NCBI RefSeq assembly: GCF_031179145.1
Contig: NZ_JAPSIB010000002.1
Coordinates: 186,001 to 250,000, forward strand
DNA: 64,000 bases
DNA from: Brevibacterium sp.
GTDB taxonomy: Bacteria > Actinomycetota > Actinomycetes > Actinomycetales > Brevibacteriaceae
Reading direction: 5' to 3'
The notes beneath the pieces were generated by a model, which saw nothing but the letters and a program-made list of their open reading frames with translations, was not told the DNA's origin and did not search any database. A program made the position numbers and the translations under genes. Positions 8,216 through 16,638 of the stretch are shown here, piece by piece; the stretch's first letter is position 1, and each line of letters opens with the position of its first letter.

Positions 8216-8553
8216 GGCTGAACTCCCTCGGATTCGCGTTCGAGCCGGTCGCGGATCTCCGCTGCGGGAGGATCGAGCTTGTTGTTGGCGAACGAGACGT
8301 AGAACATCGTGATGGCAAAGGTCGAGACGAACTGCAGCAGCCCGAGGATCAACCCGACGTTGATGAGTCCCACGACTTTCGTCGACATGAAGTCGTGGGC
8401 GTAGGTGCTGAGAATGACGTACAGGAAGTACCAGGCGAGGAACGCGATCGACAGTGGGACGACGATCGAGAATCTCTTGCGTTTGAGCGCTTTGAACTCC
8501 GGATTCTCCTCCTCGGCGAGGAAATCGATGGGAGCGCGGGCATGGTCGGACAT
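8212..8553 (-). CDS. DUF485 membrane protein (ActP partner, YjcH-like)
   Basis: A 113-residue inner-membrane protein with two hydrophobic helices (VVPLSIAFLAWYFLYVIL about 31-48, and LILGLLQFVSTFAITMFYV about 67-86), the standard DUF485 layout. In proteobacteria its homologue YjcH is encoded between acs and actP. Here it precedes actP with a 4-bp ATGA overlap, so the two are made together. The exact role in acetate transport is not established. Start ATG at 8553. Confidence 0.92.
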   Translation of the reverse strand: MSDHARAPIDFLAEEENPEFKALKRKRFSIVVPLSIAFLAWYFLYVILSTYAHDFMSTKVVGLINVGLILGLLQFVSTFAITMFYVSFANNKLDPPAAEIRDRLERESEGVQP

Positions 8554-8587
8554 CGTTGTTTCTCCATTCGCGTATCCGCAGAGTGCG

Positions 8588-8603
8588 TGTGACTCGTGTC
8601 ACT
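8588..8603. promoter_or_regulatory. Candidate CRP/GlxR-type operator
   Basis: TGTGACTCGTGTCACT matches the TGTGA-N6-TCACA consensus at nine of ten defined positions and includes the perfect arms GTGAC/GTCAC. It lies 35 bp before the DUF485 start and 64 bp before the LuxR-type gene, so it could affect both directions. GlxR is known to control acetate uptake genes in Corynebacterium; here binding is inferred. Confidence 0.55.
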
Positions 8604-8667
8604 TGAGCTCCAGCTAACCGTCAAGCGGTCTCAACGAATACCTCCGAAAGTTGGTAATCTCGGACGC

Positions 8668-9549
8668 ATGCCTGCCATGACGAAAGAGGATCGGGCGCTG
8701 AAGGCCGAATCCCGCCGACTGTTCGCCGAGGCGATCGAGTCCCTTCATCGTGCCGGAACCGGGGACGTCGTCTTCGGCGGAATGGTCGAAGAGGGCGCTG
8801 TGTCGGTCGAAGCGGTGGCCGGCGGCAACGACGGCCGCCTCGGCCAGCTCATCGTCGGAACCGGCAAGGGACTGGGCGGTCGTGCGATGACCGAAGGCAC
8901 GCCTCAGCTGACCAGGGACTACGGCGTCGACCCGTACATCACTCATCATTACGACGAAGAGATCCTCGGCGAGGGGATCGAAGTGCTCATCGCTGTGCCC
9001 ACCCTCTACGGGGGCGAGGTCACCGGGATGGTCTACTGCGGTCACCGAATGGGCTTCGACGTCGCAGCCCCGCACACGGGCGACCTCGTGCGCCGCGTCC
9101 GGCAGCTGTCGGAGGACCTCGGCCGCCTGGGCCGTCCCGTCGCGACTGCGCCTCCGGCGCGTGCGGCCGACCTGCACGCGGGTCTCGACACCTCGAGCCG
9201 GGAGGCGCTGCGTCACACCTATGCCGAGCTGCGTGCGATCAGGTCCGGCGTCATCGACGACCAGACCCGGGACAGGCTGGCCGCGGTCGAGAGCCGACTG
9301 GCCGACATCCTCGCCGCGCAAGCTGCCGGTCCCGAGCCGGCGACCGCCCCATCGGTGCGGCTCTCACCGCGAGAGGTCGACATCCTCTCCCACGTGGCCC
9401 TGGGCTGGCCCAACGGCCGCATCGCCGAGGCGCTCGGACTGCGCGAGTCGACGGTGAAGTCCTACCTCAACACGGCGATGGTCAAGCTCAGCGCGGGAAC
9501 CCGGCACGAGGCCGTCTCCCGCGCGAGGGCCGTCGGCGTCCTGCCCTGA
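8668..9549 (+). CDS. GAF-like/LuxR-type transcriptional regulator, divergent to actP
   Basis: A 293-residue protein. Residues about 20-150 look like a GAF-type sensor (GLGGRAMTEGTPQLTRDYGV and VLIAVPTLYGGEVTGMVYCG are typical of GAF domains in LuxR-like regulators). The C-terminus has the LuxR helix-turn-helix: LSPREVDILSHVALG (about 231), NGRIAEALGLRESTVKSYLN (about 248-267) and MVKLSAGTRHEAVSRA. ATG at 8668 follows a weak site; ATG at 8677 is an alternative. Its divergent placement next to DUF485-actP suggests it controls acetate uptake, perhaps sensing a metabolite through the GAF-like domain; the ligand is unknown. Confidence 0.85.
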   Translation: MPAMTKEDRALKAESRRLFAEAIESLHRAGTGDVVFGGMVEEGAVSVEAVAGGNDGRLGQLIVGTGKGLGGRAMTEGTPQLTRDYGVDPYITHHYDEEILGEGIEVLIAVPTLYGGEVTGMVYCGHRMGFDVAAPHTGDLVRRVRQLSEDLGRLGRPVATAPPARAADLHAGLDTSSREALRHTYAELRAIRSGVIDDQTRDRLAAVESRLADILAAQAAGPEPATAPSVRLSPREVDILSHVALGWPNGRIAEALGLRESTVKSYLNTAMVKLSAGTRHEAVSRARAVGVLP

Positions 9550-9573
9550 GCAGGAGCGCAGGTCAGCCCGAGC

Positions 9574-10407
9574 TCAGCCGACCGAGGCTGCGTTCTCGGC
9601 CTCCATCTCCAGGGAGCGGTCCGCGGCGGCCTTCACCGCCGCCTCGGCGATGGAGAAGATCCCGGAGTCGATGAACGTGTCGAGGGCGGCCAGCGTCGTC
9701 CCTCCCTTGCTGCTCACGGACTTGCGCAGCGACGCGGGGTCCGGGTTGTGCGTCATCAGTCGACCTGCGCCGTCGGCGGTGGCGACGACCATCTGCTTGG
9801 CGGTCTCCTCGCTCAGCCCCAGCTTCACTCCGGCGTCGATCATCGCCTCGGCGAGGAGGAAGAAGTAGGCGACCCCGGACCCGGAGATCCCGGTCATGGC
9901 GGGGATGTCGGATTCCGGCATCGGAACGACGAGGCCGGCACCGGACAGGAGCTCCTGCAGGGTCGACGCGTTCGCCTCGGTGACGGAGTCGTCGGGGGCC
10001 AGGGCGATGACGCCGTGGCCGATCGCACTGGGCGTGTTCGGCATGATCCGCACGATGGGGCTGCCCGGAGCGAGCCGCTGGAGGTCGGCTGTGGCGACCC
10101 CGGCGGCCATCGACACGAGCACGGTGTCGGGTGAGAGCGCGGGAGCGAGGTCGCGCACGGTCTCGGCCATCATCCACGGCTTGACGCCGAGGAAGATGAA
10201 GTCAGCGCCGGTGGCGGCCTTCCGGTTGGCCTCCGGATCCTCCTCCACCGAGGTGATCGCCGCGTTCGGGAGGTCGCTCGACAGGGCCTGCGCGGAAGCG
10301 GACGAGTTGGTGGTGGCGCGGACGTCGAGGCCCGGGTCGTGGTCGAGGATCCCCGTGAGGAGGGCTCTGCCCATGTTTCCCGTGCCGATGGAGGCGATGA
10401 TGGTCAA
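9574..10407 (-). CDS. proC: Pyrroline-5-carboxylate reductase
   Basis: A 277-residue cytosolic enzyme catalysing the last step of proline synthesis, NAD(P)H-dependent reduction of pyrroline-5-carboxylate. N-terminal Rossmann motif ASIGTGNMGRALLTGIL (about 5-21), LGVKPWMM, and the C-terminal dimer/catalytic signature GISGSGVAYFFLLAEAMIDA around 170. The start is TTG at 10407 (LTIIASIGTG), supported by AAAGGA about 7 bases upstream; no ATG fits. The TIM-barrel gene ends one base before it, so the two are tightly coupled. It converges with the LuxR-type gene. Confidence 0.94.
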   Translation of the reverse strand: MTIIASIGTGNMGRALLTGILDHDPGLDVRATTNSSASAQALSSDLPNAAITSVEEDPEANRKAATGADFIFLGVKPWMMAETVRDLAPALSPDTVLVSMAAGVATADLQRLAPGSPIVRIMPNTPSAIGHGVIALAPDDSVTEANASTLQELLSGAGLVVPMPESDIPAMTGISGSGVAYFFLLAEAMIDAGVKLGLSEETAKQMVVATADGAGRLMTHNPDPASLRKSVSSKGGTTLAALDTFIDSGIFSIAEAAVKAAADRSLEMEAENAASVG

Positions 10408-10408
10408 A

Positions 10409-11392
10409 TCAGATTCCTTTCGGATCCGGCCTGTTCGCCGGGCTCGACTTGCGTGTGCTGACGTGACTGCGGTGCGCGTCGGGAGGCCCGTTGAGGCCCA
10501 GATGCCGCTTCGCGAATGCCAGCGAGTCCGCCAACATCTGCTCCCGGGTCGCCTTCTTGGCCACGAACCGGGTGTTGACCTCGACGACGATATCACCCGA
10601 CCAGTTGTGCTTGGCGAGGTACTGCAGGGTTTCGGCGACCGGCATGTTCCCGGTGCCGGGCACGAGATGTTCGTCCTTGAGGGATCCCGAGCCGTCGGTG
10701 AGATGGACATGGCGGAGACGGTCGAAGATCTCCTTGACCGTCTCCACGGCGTTCATCCCCGCCGTCGAGGCATGGGAGAAGTCGAAGGTCATCGCGTCGT
10801 AGTCCTCGTCGAGCGGGTTCCAATCGGGGTAGTAGACGAGGATCTCGCGCAGTCCTGCGCGCCAGGGATACATGTTCTCCACCGCCAGGACGATCCCGGT
10901 CTCCTCGGACACCTGCCGGACCCCGTCGACGAACCCCCTCGCGTACTCGCCCTGCCAGCGGAACGGCGGATGGAGCACCACGGTGGTGGCCCCGACGTCC
11001 TTGGCGAGGTTGGCGGTGATCCGCAGCTTCTCCCAATGGTCCTTGTGCAGGACGCGGGGCAGGAAGAGCAGAGTCGGCGCGTGAATGGACATCACCTCGA
11101 GGCCGGTGTCGGCGGCGAGGCCGGTGATCAGGTCGACGTCGCGGGTCTCGGCGTTGTGGGTGACCATGATCTCGACGCCGTCGTAGCCGAGCGCCGCGGC
11201 CTGGGTGAACGTCTCCTCCACGGTCATCGGGGAGACCGAGGAGCTGGAGAGGCCGATCCGGATCGGATGGTCGGAGATGTGGTGAACCTCGTGCTCGTAC
11301 ACCGCGCGGTTGGCGAAATACTCCCGGTGTCGGCGCGAATTGGACCGCGCCGAGTTCTTGGCGGTGAAAACCTTGCGCTTTGACTTGCTCAC
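10409..11392 (-). CDS. Xylose-isomerase-like TIM-barrel protein (sugar phosphate isomerase/epimerase family)
   Basis: A 327-residue AP-endonuclease-2/xylose-isomerase-like TIM barrel. Barrel strands and metal-site residues are visible: RIGLSSSSVSP, GYDGVEIMV, GLEVMSIHAPTLL, VVLHPPFRWQGEYA, IVLAVENMYPW (Glu), AMTFDFSHAS (Asp-His), RHVHLTDG (His) and DIVVEVNTR (Glu). It corresponds to the conserved actinobacterial TIM-barrel gene found between ppx and proC (Rv0498-like). Substrate unknown. The first 40 residues are basic and poorly conserved; the true start could be downstream. It directly precedes proC and follows glpK on the same strand. Confidence 0.82.
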   Translation of the reverse strand: MSKSKRKVFTAKNSARSNSRRHREYFANRAVYEHEVHHISDHPIRIGLSSSSVSPMTVEETFTQAAALGYDGVEIMVTHNAETRDVDLITGLAADTGLEVMSIHAPTLLFLPRVLHKDHWEKLRITANLAKDVGATTVVLHPPFRWQGEYARGFVDGVRQVSEETGIVLAVENMYPWRAGLREILVYYPDWNPLDEDYDAMTFDFSHASTAGMNAVETVKEIFDRLRHVHLTDGSGSLKDEHLVPGTGNMPVAETLQYLAKHNWSGDIVVEVNTRFVAKKATREQMLADSLAFAKRHLGLNGPPDAHRSHVSTRKSSPANRPDPKGI

Positions 11393-11434
11393 GTCGCCTA
11401 TTTTAATCCCCGCGAGCGCGTCCGGCGATGCGCG

Positions 11435-12967
11435 TCAGCCTTGGAGCTCCTCGACGTCCTCGTCGACCCAGCCCTTCGACTTCTCCACGGCCTTCGTCCA
11501 CAGCCGGCGGGTGCGGGCGACGCTCTCGGCGTCCATCTGCGGCAGCCACCGCCGCCCCTCGGCCCAGTTCGCCCGCACATCGTCCTCACCCTCCCAGTAC
11601 TTCACGGCGATGCCGGCGGCGTAGGCCGCGCCCAGCGCCGTGGTCTCGACGACCTGGGGTCGGATCACCGGCACGCCGAGGAGGTCGGCCTGGAACTGCA
11701 TGAGCGTCTCGTTGCCGACCATGCCCCCGTCGACCTTGAGCTCGGTGAGTTCGACGCCCGAGTCGCGGTTCATCGCCTCGAGCACCTCCAGGGATTGGAA
11801 CGCCACCGATTCCAGGGCGGCCCGGGCGATGTGGTTCCGGTTGACGTAGCGGGTCAGCCCGACGATGACGCCACGGGCGTCGGACTCCCAGTGCGGGGCG
11901 AAGAGGCCGGAGAACGCCGGCACGATGTAGCAGCCCCCGTTGTCCCCGACCCGCTTCGCGAGCATCTCGACCTCGGCGGATTCGCTGATGATCCCGAGGT
12001 TGTCCCGCAGCCATTGGACGAGGGAGCCGGTGACCGCGATCGACCCTTCGAGGGCGTAGACCGCCTCCTCGTCGCCGAGCTTGTACGCCACCGTCGTGAG
12101 CAGTCCGTTCTCACTGGGCACGGGTTCGGTGCCGGTGTTGATGAGCATGAAGTTGCCGGTGCCGTAGGTGTTCTTCGCCTGCCCCTTCTCGAAGCAGGCC
12201 TGCCCGAAGGTCGCCGCCTGCTGGTCGCCGAGGATGCCGCAGATGGGGGTGTCGATGAGCAACCCGTTCTTCGCCCCGTAGCCGTAGACCTCGGAGCAGG
12301 ACCGGATCTCCGGGAGCATCGACCCGGGAATGCCCATCTCCGCGGCGATGTCGTGGTTCCAGTCGAGGGTGTCGATGTTCATCAGCATCGTCCGGGAGGC
12401 GTTGGTGACGTCGGTGACGTGCAGGCCGCCGCTCACCCCGCCGGTGAGGTTCCAGATCACCCAGGAGTCCATGGTCCCGAAGAGCAGCTCACCCGCCTCG
12501 GCGGCGGCGCGCGCACCGTCGACGTTGTCGAGGATCCACTTCACCTTCGGGCCGGCGAAGTAGGTGGCCAGCGGCAGACCGACCCGGTCCTTGAACCGAT
12601 CGGCGCCGGCATCGCCTCCCAGCTCCTCGCAGATCCTCTGCGTGCGGGTGTCCTGCCAGACGATCGCGTTGTACACGGGTTCGCCAGTTCTCCGGTTCCA
12701 TACCACGGTGGTCTCGCGCTGGTTGGTGATCCCGACCCCAACGAGCTGGTGCCGGTTGATCTTGGCCCGGGTCAGCGCCTGTCCGATCGCCTCGTTCGTG
12801 TTGTCGATGATCTCGACCGGGTCGTGTTCGACCCAGCCCGCGCGGGGCAGGATCTGCTCGTGCTCGAGCTGCCCGACCGACACGATCTGCCCGTCGTGGT
12901 CGAAGACGATGGCCCGCGACGAGGTGGTGCCCTGATCGATGGCGAGGATGTACTTCTCCTGGATCAC
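11435..12967 (-). CDS. glpK: Glycerol kinase
   Basis: A 510-residue FGGY-family kinase that phosphorylates glycerol to glycerol-3-phosphate using ATP. N-terminal ATPase motif [19 protein letters not shown] (about 8-26), [14 protein letters not shown] (about 80), the C-terminal signature [20 protein letters not shown] (about 405) and [12 protein letters not shown]. Length is standard. Start ATG at 12967. It lies 69 bp after glpD on the same strand; no aquaglyceroporin gene is present between them. The pair converts glycerol to dihydroxyacetone phosphate. Confidence 0.96.
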   Translation of the reverse strand: MIQEKYILAIDQGTTSSRAIVFDHDGQIVSVGQLEHEQILPRAGWVEHDPVEIIDNTNEAIGQALTRAKINRHQLVGVGITNQRETTVVWNRRTGEPVYNAIVWQDTRTQRICEELGGDAGADRFKDRVGLPLATYFAGPKVKWILDNVDGARAAAEAGELLFGTMDSWVIWNLTGGVSGGLHVTDVTNASRTMLMNIDTLDWNHDIAAEMGIPGSMLPEIRSCSEVYGYGAKNGLLIDTPICGILGDQQAATFGQACFEKGQAKNTYGTGNFMLINTGTEPVPSENGLLTTVAYKLGDEEAVYALEGSIAVTGSLVQWLRDNLGIISESAEVEMLAKRVGDNGGCYIVPAFSGLFAPHWESDARGVIVGLTRYVNRNHIARAALESVAFQSLEVLEAMNRDSGVELTELKVDGGMVGNETLMQFQADLLGVPVIRPQVVETTALGAAYAAGIAVKYWEGEDDVRANWAEGRRWLPQMDAESVARTRRLWTKAVEKSKGWVDEDVEELQG

Positions 12968-13036
12968 CGCGTCTTCTCCCTGTCGTGTTGGCGCTGACTC
13001 CCCTGTCGTCGCCGTCCGCTGTCCACTGTCTGGTGT

Positions 13037-14758
13037 CTACTGTCGCAGTGTAGCGGTCACCAGCGCCGCGGCGGAGGCATCGTCGCGGGTCTTCTCGGCC
13101 GCCAGCTGGGCGTCGACATGGGCTCGGAATGCGCCCACCTCCCGCTGCCGGGTCTCGGCGTCCCAGCCGAGGACGGGGGCGATGATCTCGGCGACCGCCT
13201 CGGCGGCGGCCTTCCCCCGGTCCCGCACCTCGTAGTTCAGGCGCATCCGCCGCTCCAGGACGTCGCCGAGGTGGACTGCCCCCTCGGCGGCCGCTGCGTA
13301 GTGGGCTTCGGCGCCCAGATACCGCTCGGCCCCGGGGAGGGGGCGGGCAAGTTCGGGATGGGTCTCGATGAGGTCGAGGACGGTCTCGACCAGGGTTCCG
13401 TAGCGACGGATCAGCCGCTTGACCCGATCCTCGTCGAGGCCGTACCGGCCGGCGATCTCGGCCTGCCGGCGGCGCAGGGAGGCCACCCCCTGGGCGCCGA
13501 GGAGGGGCACCGTCTCCGTGAGTGTGGGCCGTTCGGCCGCCTCGTCCCCGAGGACGAAGTCGACGACGTCCTCGGCCATCACCCGGTAGGTGGTGAACTT
13601 CCCGCCGGCGATCGCCGCGAGTCCCGGCTCGACCTCCATCACCGTGTGCTCGCGCGAGACCTTGGTCGAGGCGACCCCGTCCCTGACCACCGACTGCAGC
13701 AGGGGCCGCAGGCCGGCGTAGACGCCGATCACGTCGTCGCGATCGAGCTTCTCGCGCAGGACCGCGTTCGCGTGGTCGAGTACGTAGTCGATGTCGGCGG
13801 CGGTCGCGACGGGGGCGTCGACGTCCTCCTCCCACGGGGTGTCGGTGGTTCCGATCACCCAATAGCCGTCCCAGGGGATGATGAAGAGGACGGACTTCTC
13901 AGTCTTCGAGATGATGCCGGTGTTCGGGGCGGCGCTGATCCTCTCCTGGGCGACGGTGATGTGGATGCCCTTCGAGGCGAGCACAGTCAGCCCGGAGTCG
14001 GCTTTCGCCAGGTCCTGCTGCTCCTCGGTCCAGACTCCCCCGGCCAGGATCGTGCGCCGGGAGTGGATGTCGAACTCCTCGCCGGTGAGCTCGTCACGTG
14101 CGCGCACGCCGCTCACCCGTTCACCGGAGTGGAGGTAGTCGATGACGCGCACATGGTTGGCCGCGCGGGCGCCGAAGCTGACTGCCGAACGGACGAGGGT
14201 CATGACGAACCGGGCGTCGTCGACCTTCGCGTCGTAGTATTCGAGGGCTCCGACGGCGGCGTCCTCGGCCAAGCCGGGGACGTGGGCGGCCAGGGCCTTG
14301 CGGCTCAGGTGCCGGTGGAGGGGCACGGCTCGCTTCCGACCGGGGCGGGTCGCCATCGTGTCGTAGAGGAGCACCCCGGAGCCGATGAATGCGCGGTCGA
14401 TGAAGCGGTTCTCGAAGGGGAACACGAAGGCGACGGGTTCGACGAGGTGAGGGGCCGTCCGGGTGAGCAGGAGATCGCGCTCCCGCAGGGCCTCCGCGAC
14501 GAGTTTGAAGTCGAGCATCTCGAGGTAGCGCAGTCCGCCGTGCATGAGCTTCGACGACCGCGACGAGGTGCCCGACGCCCAGTCGTGAGCATCGACGACG
14601 CCGACCTGCAGTTCCCGGGTGGCGGCGTCGAAGGCGGCTCCGGCTCCCGTCACCCCACCGCCGACGACGAACACGTCGAGGGGGTCGTCCGGGGTGGTCG
14701 CCGCCAGCGCCGCGAGTGCGGCGGCGCGGGAGGCCGGGGCGAGCTCGTCGTTCCTCAC
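13037..14758 (-). CDS. glpD: Aerobic glycerol-3-phosphate dehydrogenase
   Basis: A 573-residue membrane-associated flavoenzyme that oxidises glycerol-3-phosphate to dihydroxyacetone phosphate and passes electrons to quinone. FAD-binding VFVVGGGVTGAGAAFDAA (about 28-45), the family motif SSRSSKLMHGGLRYLE (about 65-80), RAFIGSG, and a C-terminal four-helix region with ERRMRLNYEVRDRGKAAAEA. Length fits GlpD. The start codon overlaps the stop of ppx by four bases, so it is translated in the same transcript. Upstream regulation is not evident. Confidence 0.95.
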   Translation of the reverse strand: MRNDELAPASRAAALAALAATTPDDPLDVFVVGGGVTGAGAAFDAATRELQVGVVDAHDWASGTSSRSSKLMHGGLRYLEMLDFKLVAEALRERDLLLTRTAPHLVEPVAFVFPFENRFIDRAFIGSGVLLYDTMATRPGRKRAVPLHRHLSRKALAAHVPGLAEDAAVGALEYYDAKVDDARFVMTLVRSAVSFGARAANHVRVIDYLHSGERVSGVRARDELTGEEFDIHSRRTILAGGVWTEEQQDLAKADSGLTVLASKGIHITVAQERISAAPNTGIISKTEKSVLFIIPWDGYWVIGTTDTPWEEDVDAPVATAADIDYVLDHANAVLREKLDRDDVIGVYAGLRPLLQSVVRDGVASTKVSREHTVMEVEPGLAAIAGGKFTTYRVMAEDVVDFVLGDEAAERPTLTETVPLLGAQGVASLRRRQAEIAGRYGLDEDRVKRLIRRYGTLVETVLDLIETHPELARPLPGAERYLGAEAHYAAAAEGAVHLGDVLERRMRLNYEVRDRGKAAAEAVAEIIAPVLGWDAETRQREVGAFRAHVDAQLAAEKTRDDASAAALVTATLRQ

Positions 14759-15729
14759 GTGGTCATGACCCGCTCACTGCGCATCGCCGAGGTGGCCTCC
14801 GCCGAGTCGAGCAGGTCGAGCTTGCGCATGATGATGCCCTCGCGCAGAGCCCACGGCGAGATACTCATGACGCTGACGTCGAAGATCGTGAAGGCCGCCT
14901 CGGCGACGATCGCCCCGGCCAGCACCTGCCCGGCCCTGGCTTCGGAGACTCCGGGCAGCGTCGCCCGCTCCTCCGGGGTGCGGGCGGCCAGGGTGTCGAT
15001 GATCCCGGCCAGATCGCGGCGGAAGAGTTTGCGCGGGGCGTAGATCCCGTCGCCGCTGGGTGCGGCACCGGCGATGCGGGCCAGCGACCGGAACGTCTTG
15101 GAGGAGCCGACGACCTGGTCGGGTCTGCCGACCCGGTTGATGTCCCCGGCGATCCGGCCGATCTGCGACCGCGCGTGCTTGCGCAGGCGGTGGATGTCGT
15201 CGGGGCTGGGCAGCGGGTCGGGGATGAAGTCGGAGTAGGTGCGTCCCGCACCCAGCGGCACGGACGCCGCGGCCTGCGGGTACTCGTCCTGACCGGCAGC
15301 GATTTCGAGTGAGCCGCCGCCGATGTCGAGCAGCAGGATCTTGCCCGCCGACCAGCCGAACCAGCGGCGGGCGGCGAGGAACGTCACCCGGGCCTCGTCC
15401 TTGCCCGACATCACGTTGAGCGTCACTCCGAGCTGCCGGTTGATCGCTTCGATGAGCTCGAGTCCGTTGGGGGCGTCCCTGATCGCCGAGGTGGCGAAGG
15501 CGAGGATCTGCTCCGAGCCCTGGTCCTCGGCGATCTCGACGGCCTCGGCGATGAAGCTGTGCAGCCGCTGCTGACCGTAGTCGTCGATCGCCCCGTTCTC
15601 GTCGAGGTACTCGGCCAGCCGCAGGACCTCTTTGTGCGAGGTCGCCGGCAGCGGCGGGGCACCGACATGGGCGTCGACGACGAGGAGGTGAACGCTGTTG
15701 GATCCGATGTCCAGGACTGCTAGGCGCAT
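14755..15729 (-). CDS. ppx: Ppx/GppA-family exopolyphosphatase/guanosine pentaphosphate phosphohydrolase
   Basis: A 324-residue ASKHA-fold phosphatase of the short actinobacterial type (mycobacterial Ppx1-like, no HD domain). N-terminal LAVLDIGSNSVHLLVVDAH (phosphate loop), LAFATSAIRDAPNG, the catalytic Glu region and LLLDIGGGSLEIA (second phosphate loop, about 138-150). It hydrolyses polyphosphate and possibly (p)ppGpp; substrate choice cannot be told from sequence. ATG at 15729 is the first gene of a same-strand run ppx-glpD-glpK-TIM barrel-proC, in which ppx, the TIM barrel and proC are the ancestral neighbours. Confidence 0.9.
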   Translation of the reverse strand: MRLAVLDIGSNSVHLLVVDAHVGAPPLPATSHKEVLRLAEYLDENGAIDDYGQQRLHSFIAEAVEIAEDQGSEQILAFATSAIRDAPNGLELIEAINRQLGVTLNVMSGKDEARVTFLAARRWFGWSAGKILLLDIGGGSLEIAAGQDEYPQAAASVPLGAGRTYSDFIPDPLPSPDDIHRLRKHARSQIGRIAGDINRVGRPDQVVGSSKTFRSLARIAGAAPSGDGIYAPRKLFRRDLAGIIDTLAARTPEERATLPGVSEARAGQVLAGAIVAEAAFTIFDVSVMSISPWALREGIIMRKLDLLDSAEATSAMRSERVMTT

Positions 15730-15789
15730 CTGCTCAGTTTAACCTCACCGCCGAGGCCTCGCGGTCGAGCAGCGGGCGACCGAGCGCCG

Positions 15790-16626
15790 TCACCTGTTGC
15801 GCCAATCCGTGGCGTGGAAGCCGAACTCGGGTGCGCGTTTGGCGAAGAAGGCGTCCTGGCCGCGGGTGATCTCGGAGCGGTAGGCGGCGTCGAGCCACTC
15901 GGGCGGGCTGAACCGCTCTTCCCTCGGCTCACCGGGCAGCTCCGCCTGGGCGAGCCCGGTCTCCCTCAACTCACCGTTCAGCACCGCTTTCGCACCGGTC
16001 TGGCTGAGCCGGGACAGGCCGACGATCCGCTCCCCCAGCTCCTGTGCCGCTTCCCGGGGAGCGGAGGAGACCTGGTGGAAGAAGCCGAGGCGCTCCATCT
16101 GCTCGAACGGCACGATCGACGCCGTCACCAGCAGGTACCTGGCCCACGACTTCCCCAGCACGGCGGCCAGCCGATCCGTCGGTCCGGGCGGGTAGACGAG
16201 ACCGAGCTTCGCCGCGGTGACCCCGAAGATCGAACCCTCAGCGGCGATGCGGATATCGCAGGCGGCGGCGATCTCGGTGCCGCCGCCCACGCAGCTGCCC
16301 TCGATCGCCGCGATCGTCACGGTCCGCGCATTCGCAACAGCCGCCTCGGCGGTGGAGTTGAGCTCCCAAAAGTCGGCCAGGGGCACGTTGAGGTCGGCGA
16401 TGTCGGAACCTGCGGAGAAGTGCCCGCCGGCTCCGGTGATCACGAGCGCCCCGATCGAGTCGTCGGCGTCGACGCCGGCGATGATCTCCGGCAGCTGCCG
16501 CCACATCGCCCGCGACAGAGAATTGCGCTTCTCGGGCCGATCGAGGACGAGGGTCCCGACCCCACCGATGACGGTGAAGTCGAAACCCTCGAGATCGACC
16601 GGACGGAAGGAACCGTGACCGGTCAT
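15790..16626 (-). CDS. Enoyl-CoA hydratase/isomerase family protein in the prp operon
   Basis: A 278-residue crotonase-fold protein. Visible: VGTLVLDRPEKRNSLSRAMW (about 23-42), the first oxyanion-hole strand GGHFSAGSDIADLNV, and the second around SCVGGGTEIAAACDIRIAAE with GLVYPPGPTDRL. The usual catalytic Glu positions are not certain from inspection, so the reaction (hydration, isomerisation or hydrolysis) is open. It follows prpC by 12 bp on the same strand, implying cotranscription with the methylcitrate cycle. A role in routing acyl-CoA to propionyl-CoA is an inference. Confidence 0.85.
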   Translation of the reverse strand: MTGHGSFRPVDLEGFDFTVIGGVGTLVLDRPEKRNSLSRAMWRQLPEIIAGVDADDSIGALVITGAGGHFSAGSDIADLNVPLADFWELNSTAEAAVANARTVTIAAIEGSCVGGGTEIAAACDIRIAAEGSIFGVTAAKLGLVYPPGPTDRLAAVLGKSWARYLLVTASIVPFEQMERLGFFHQVSSAPREAAQELGERIVGLSRLSQTGAKAVLNGELRETGLAQAELPGEPREERFSPPEWLDAAYRSEITRGQDAFFAKRAPEFGFHATDWRNR

Positions 16627-16638
16627 GCGTGAACCTCC

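Noticed and set aside
11441-15043. Very long plus-strand open frames opposite glpK and glpD
   Set aside because: Composition bias of high-GC codons on the opposite strand produces them; glpK and glpD have full family motifs.
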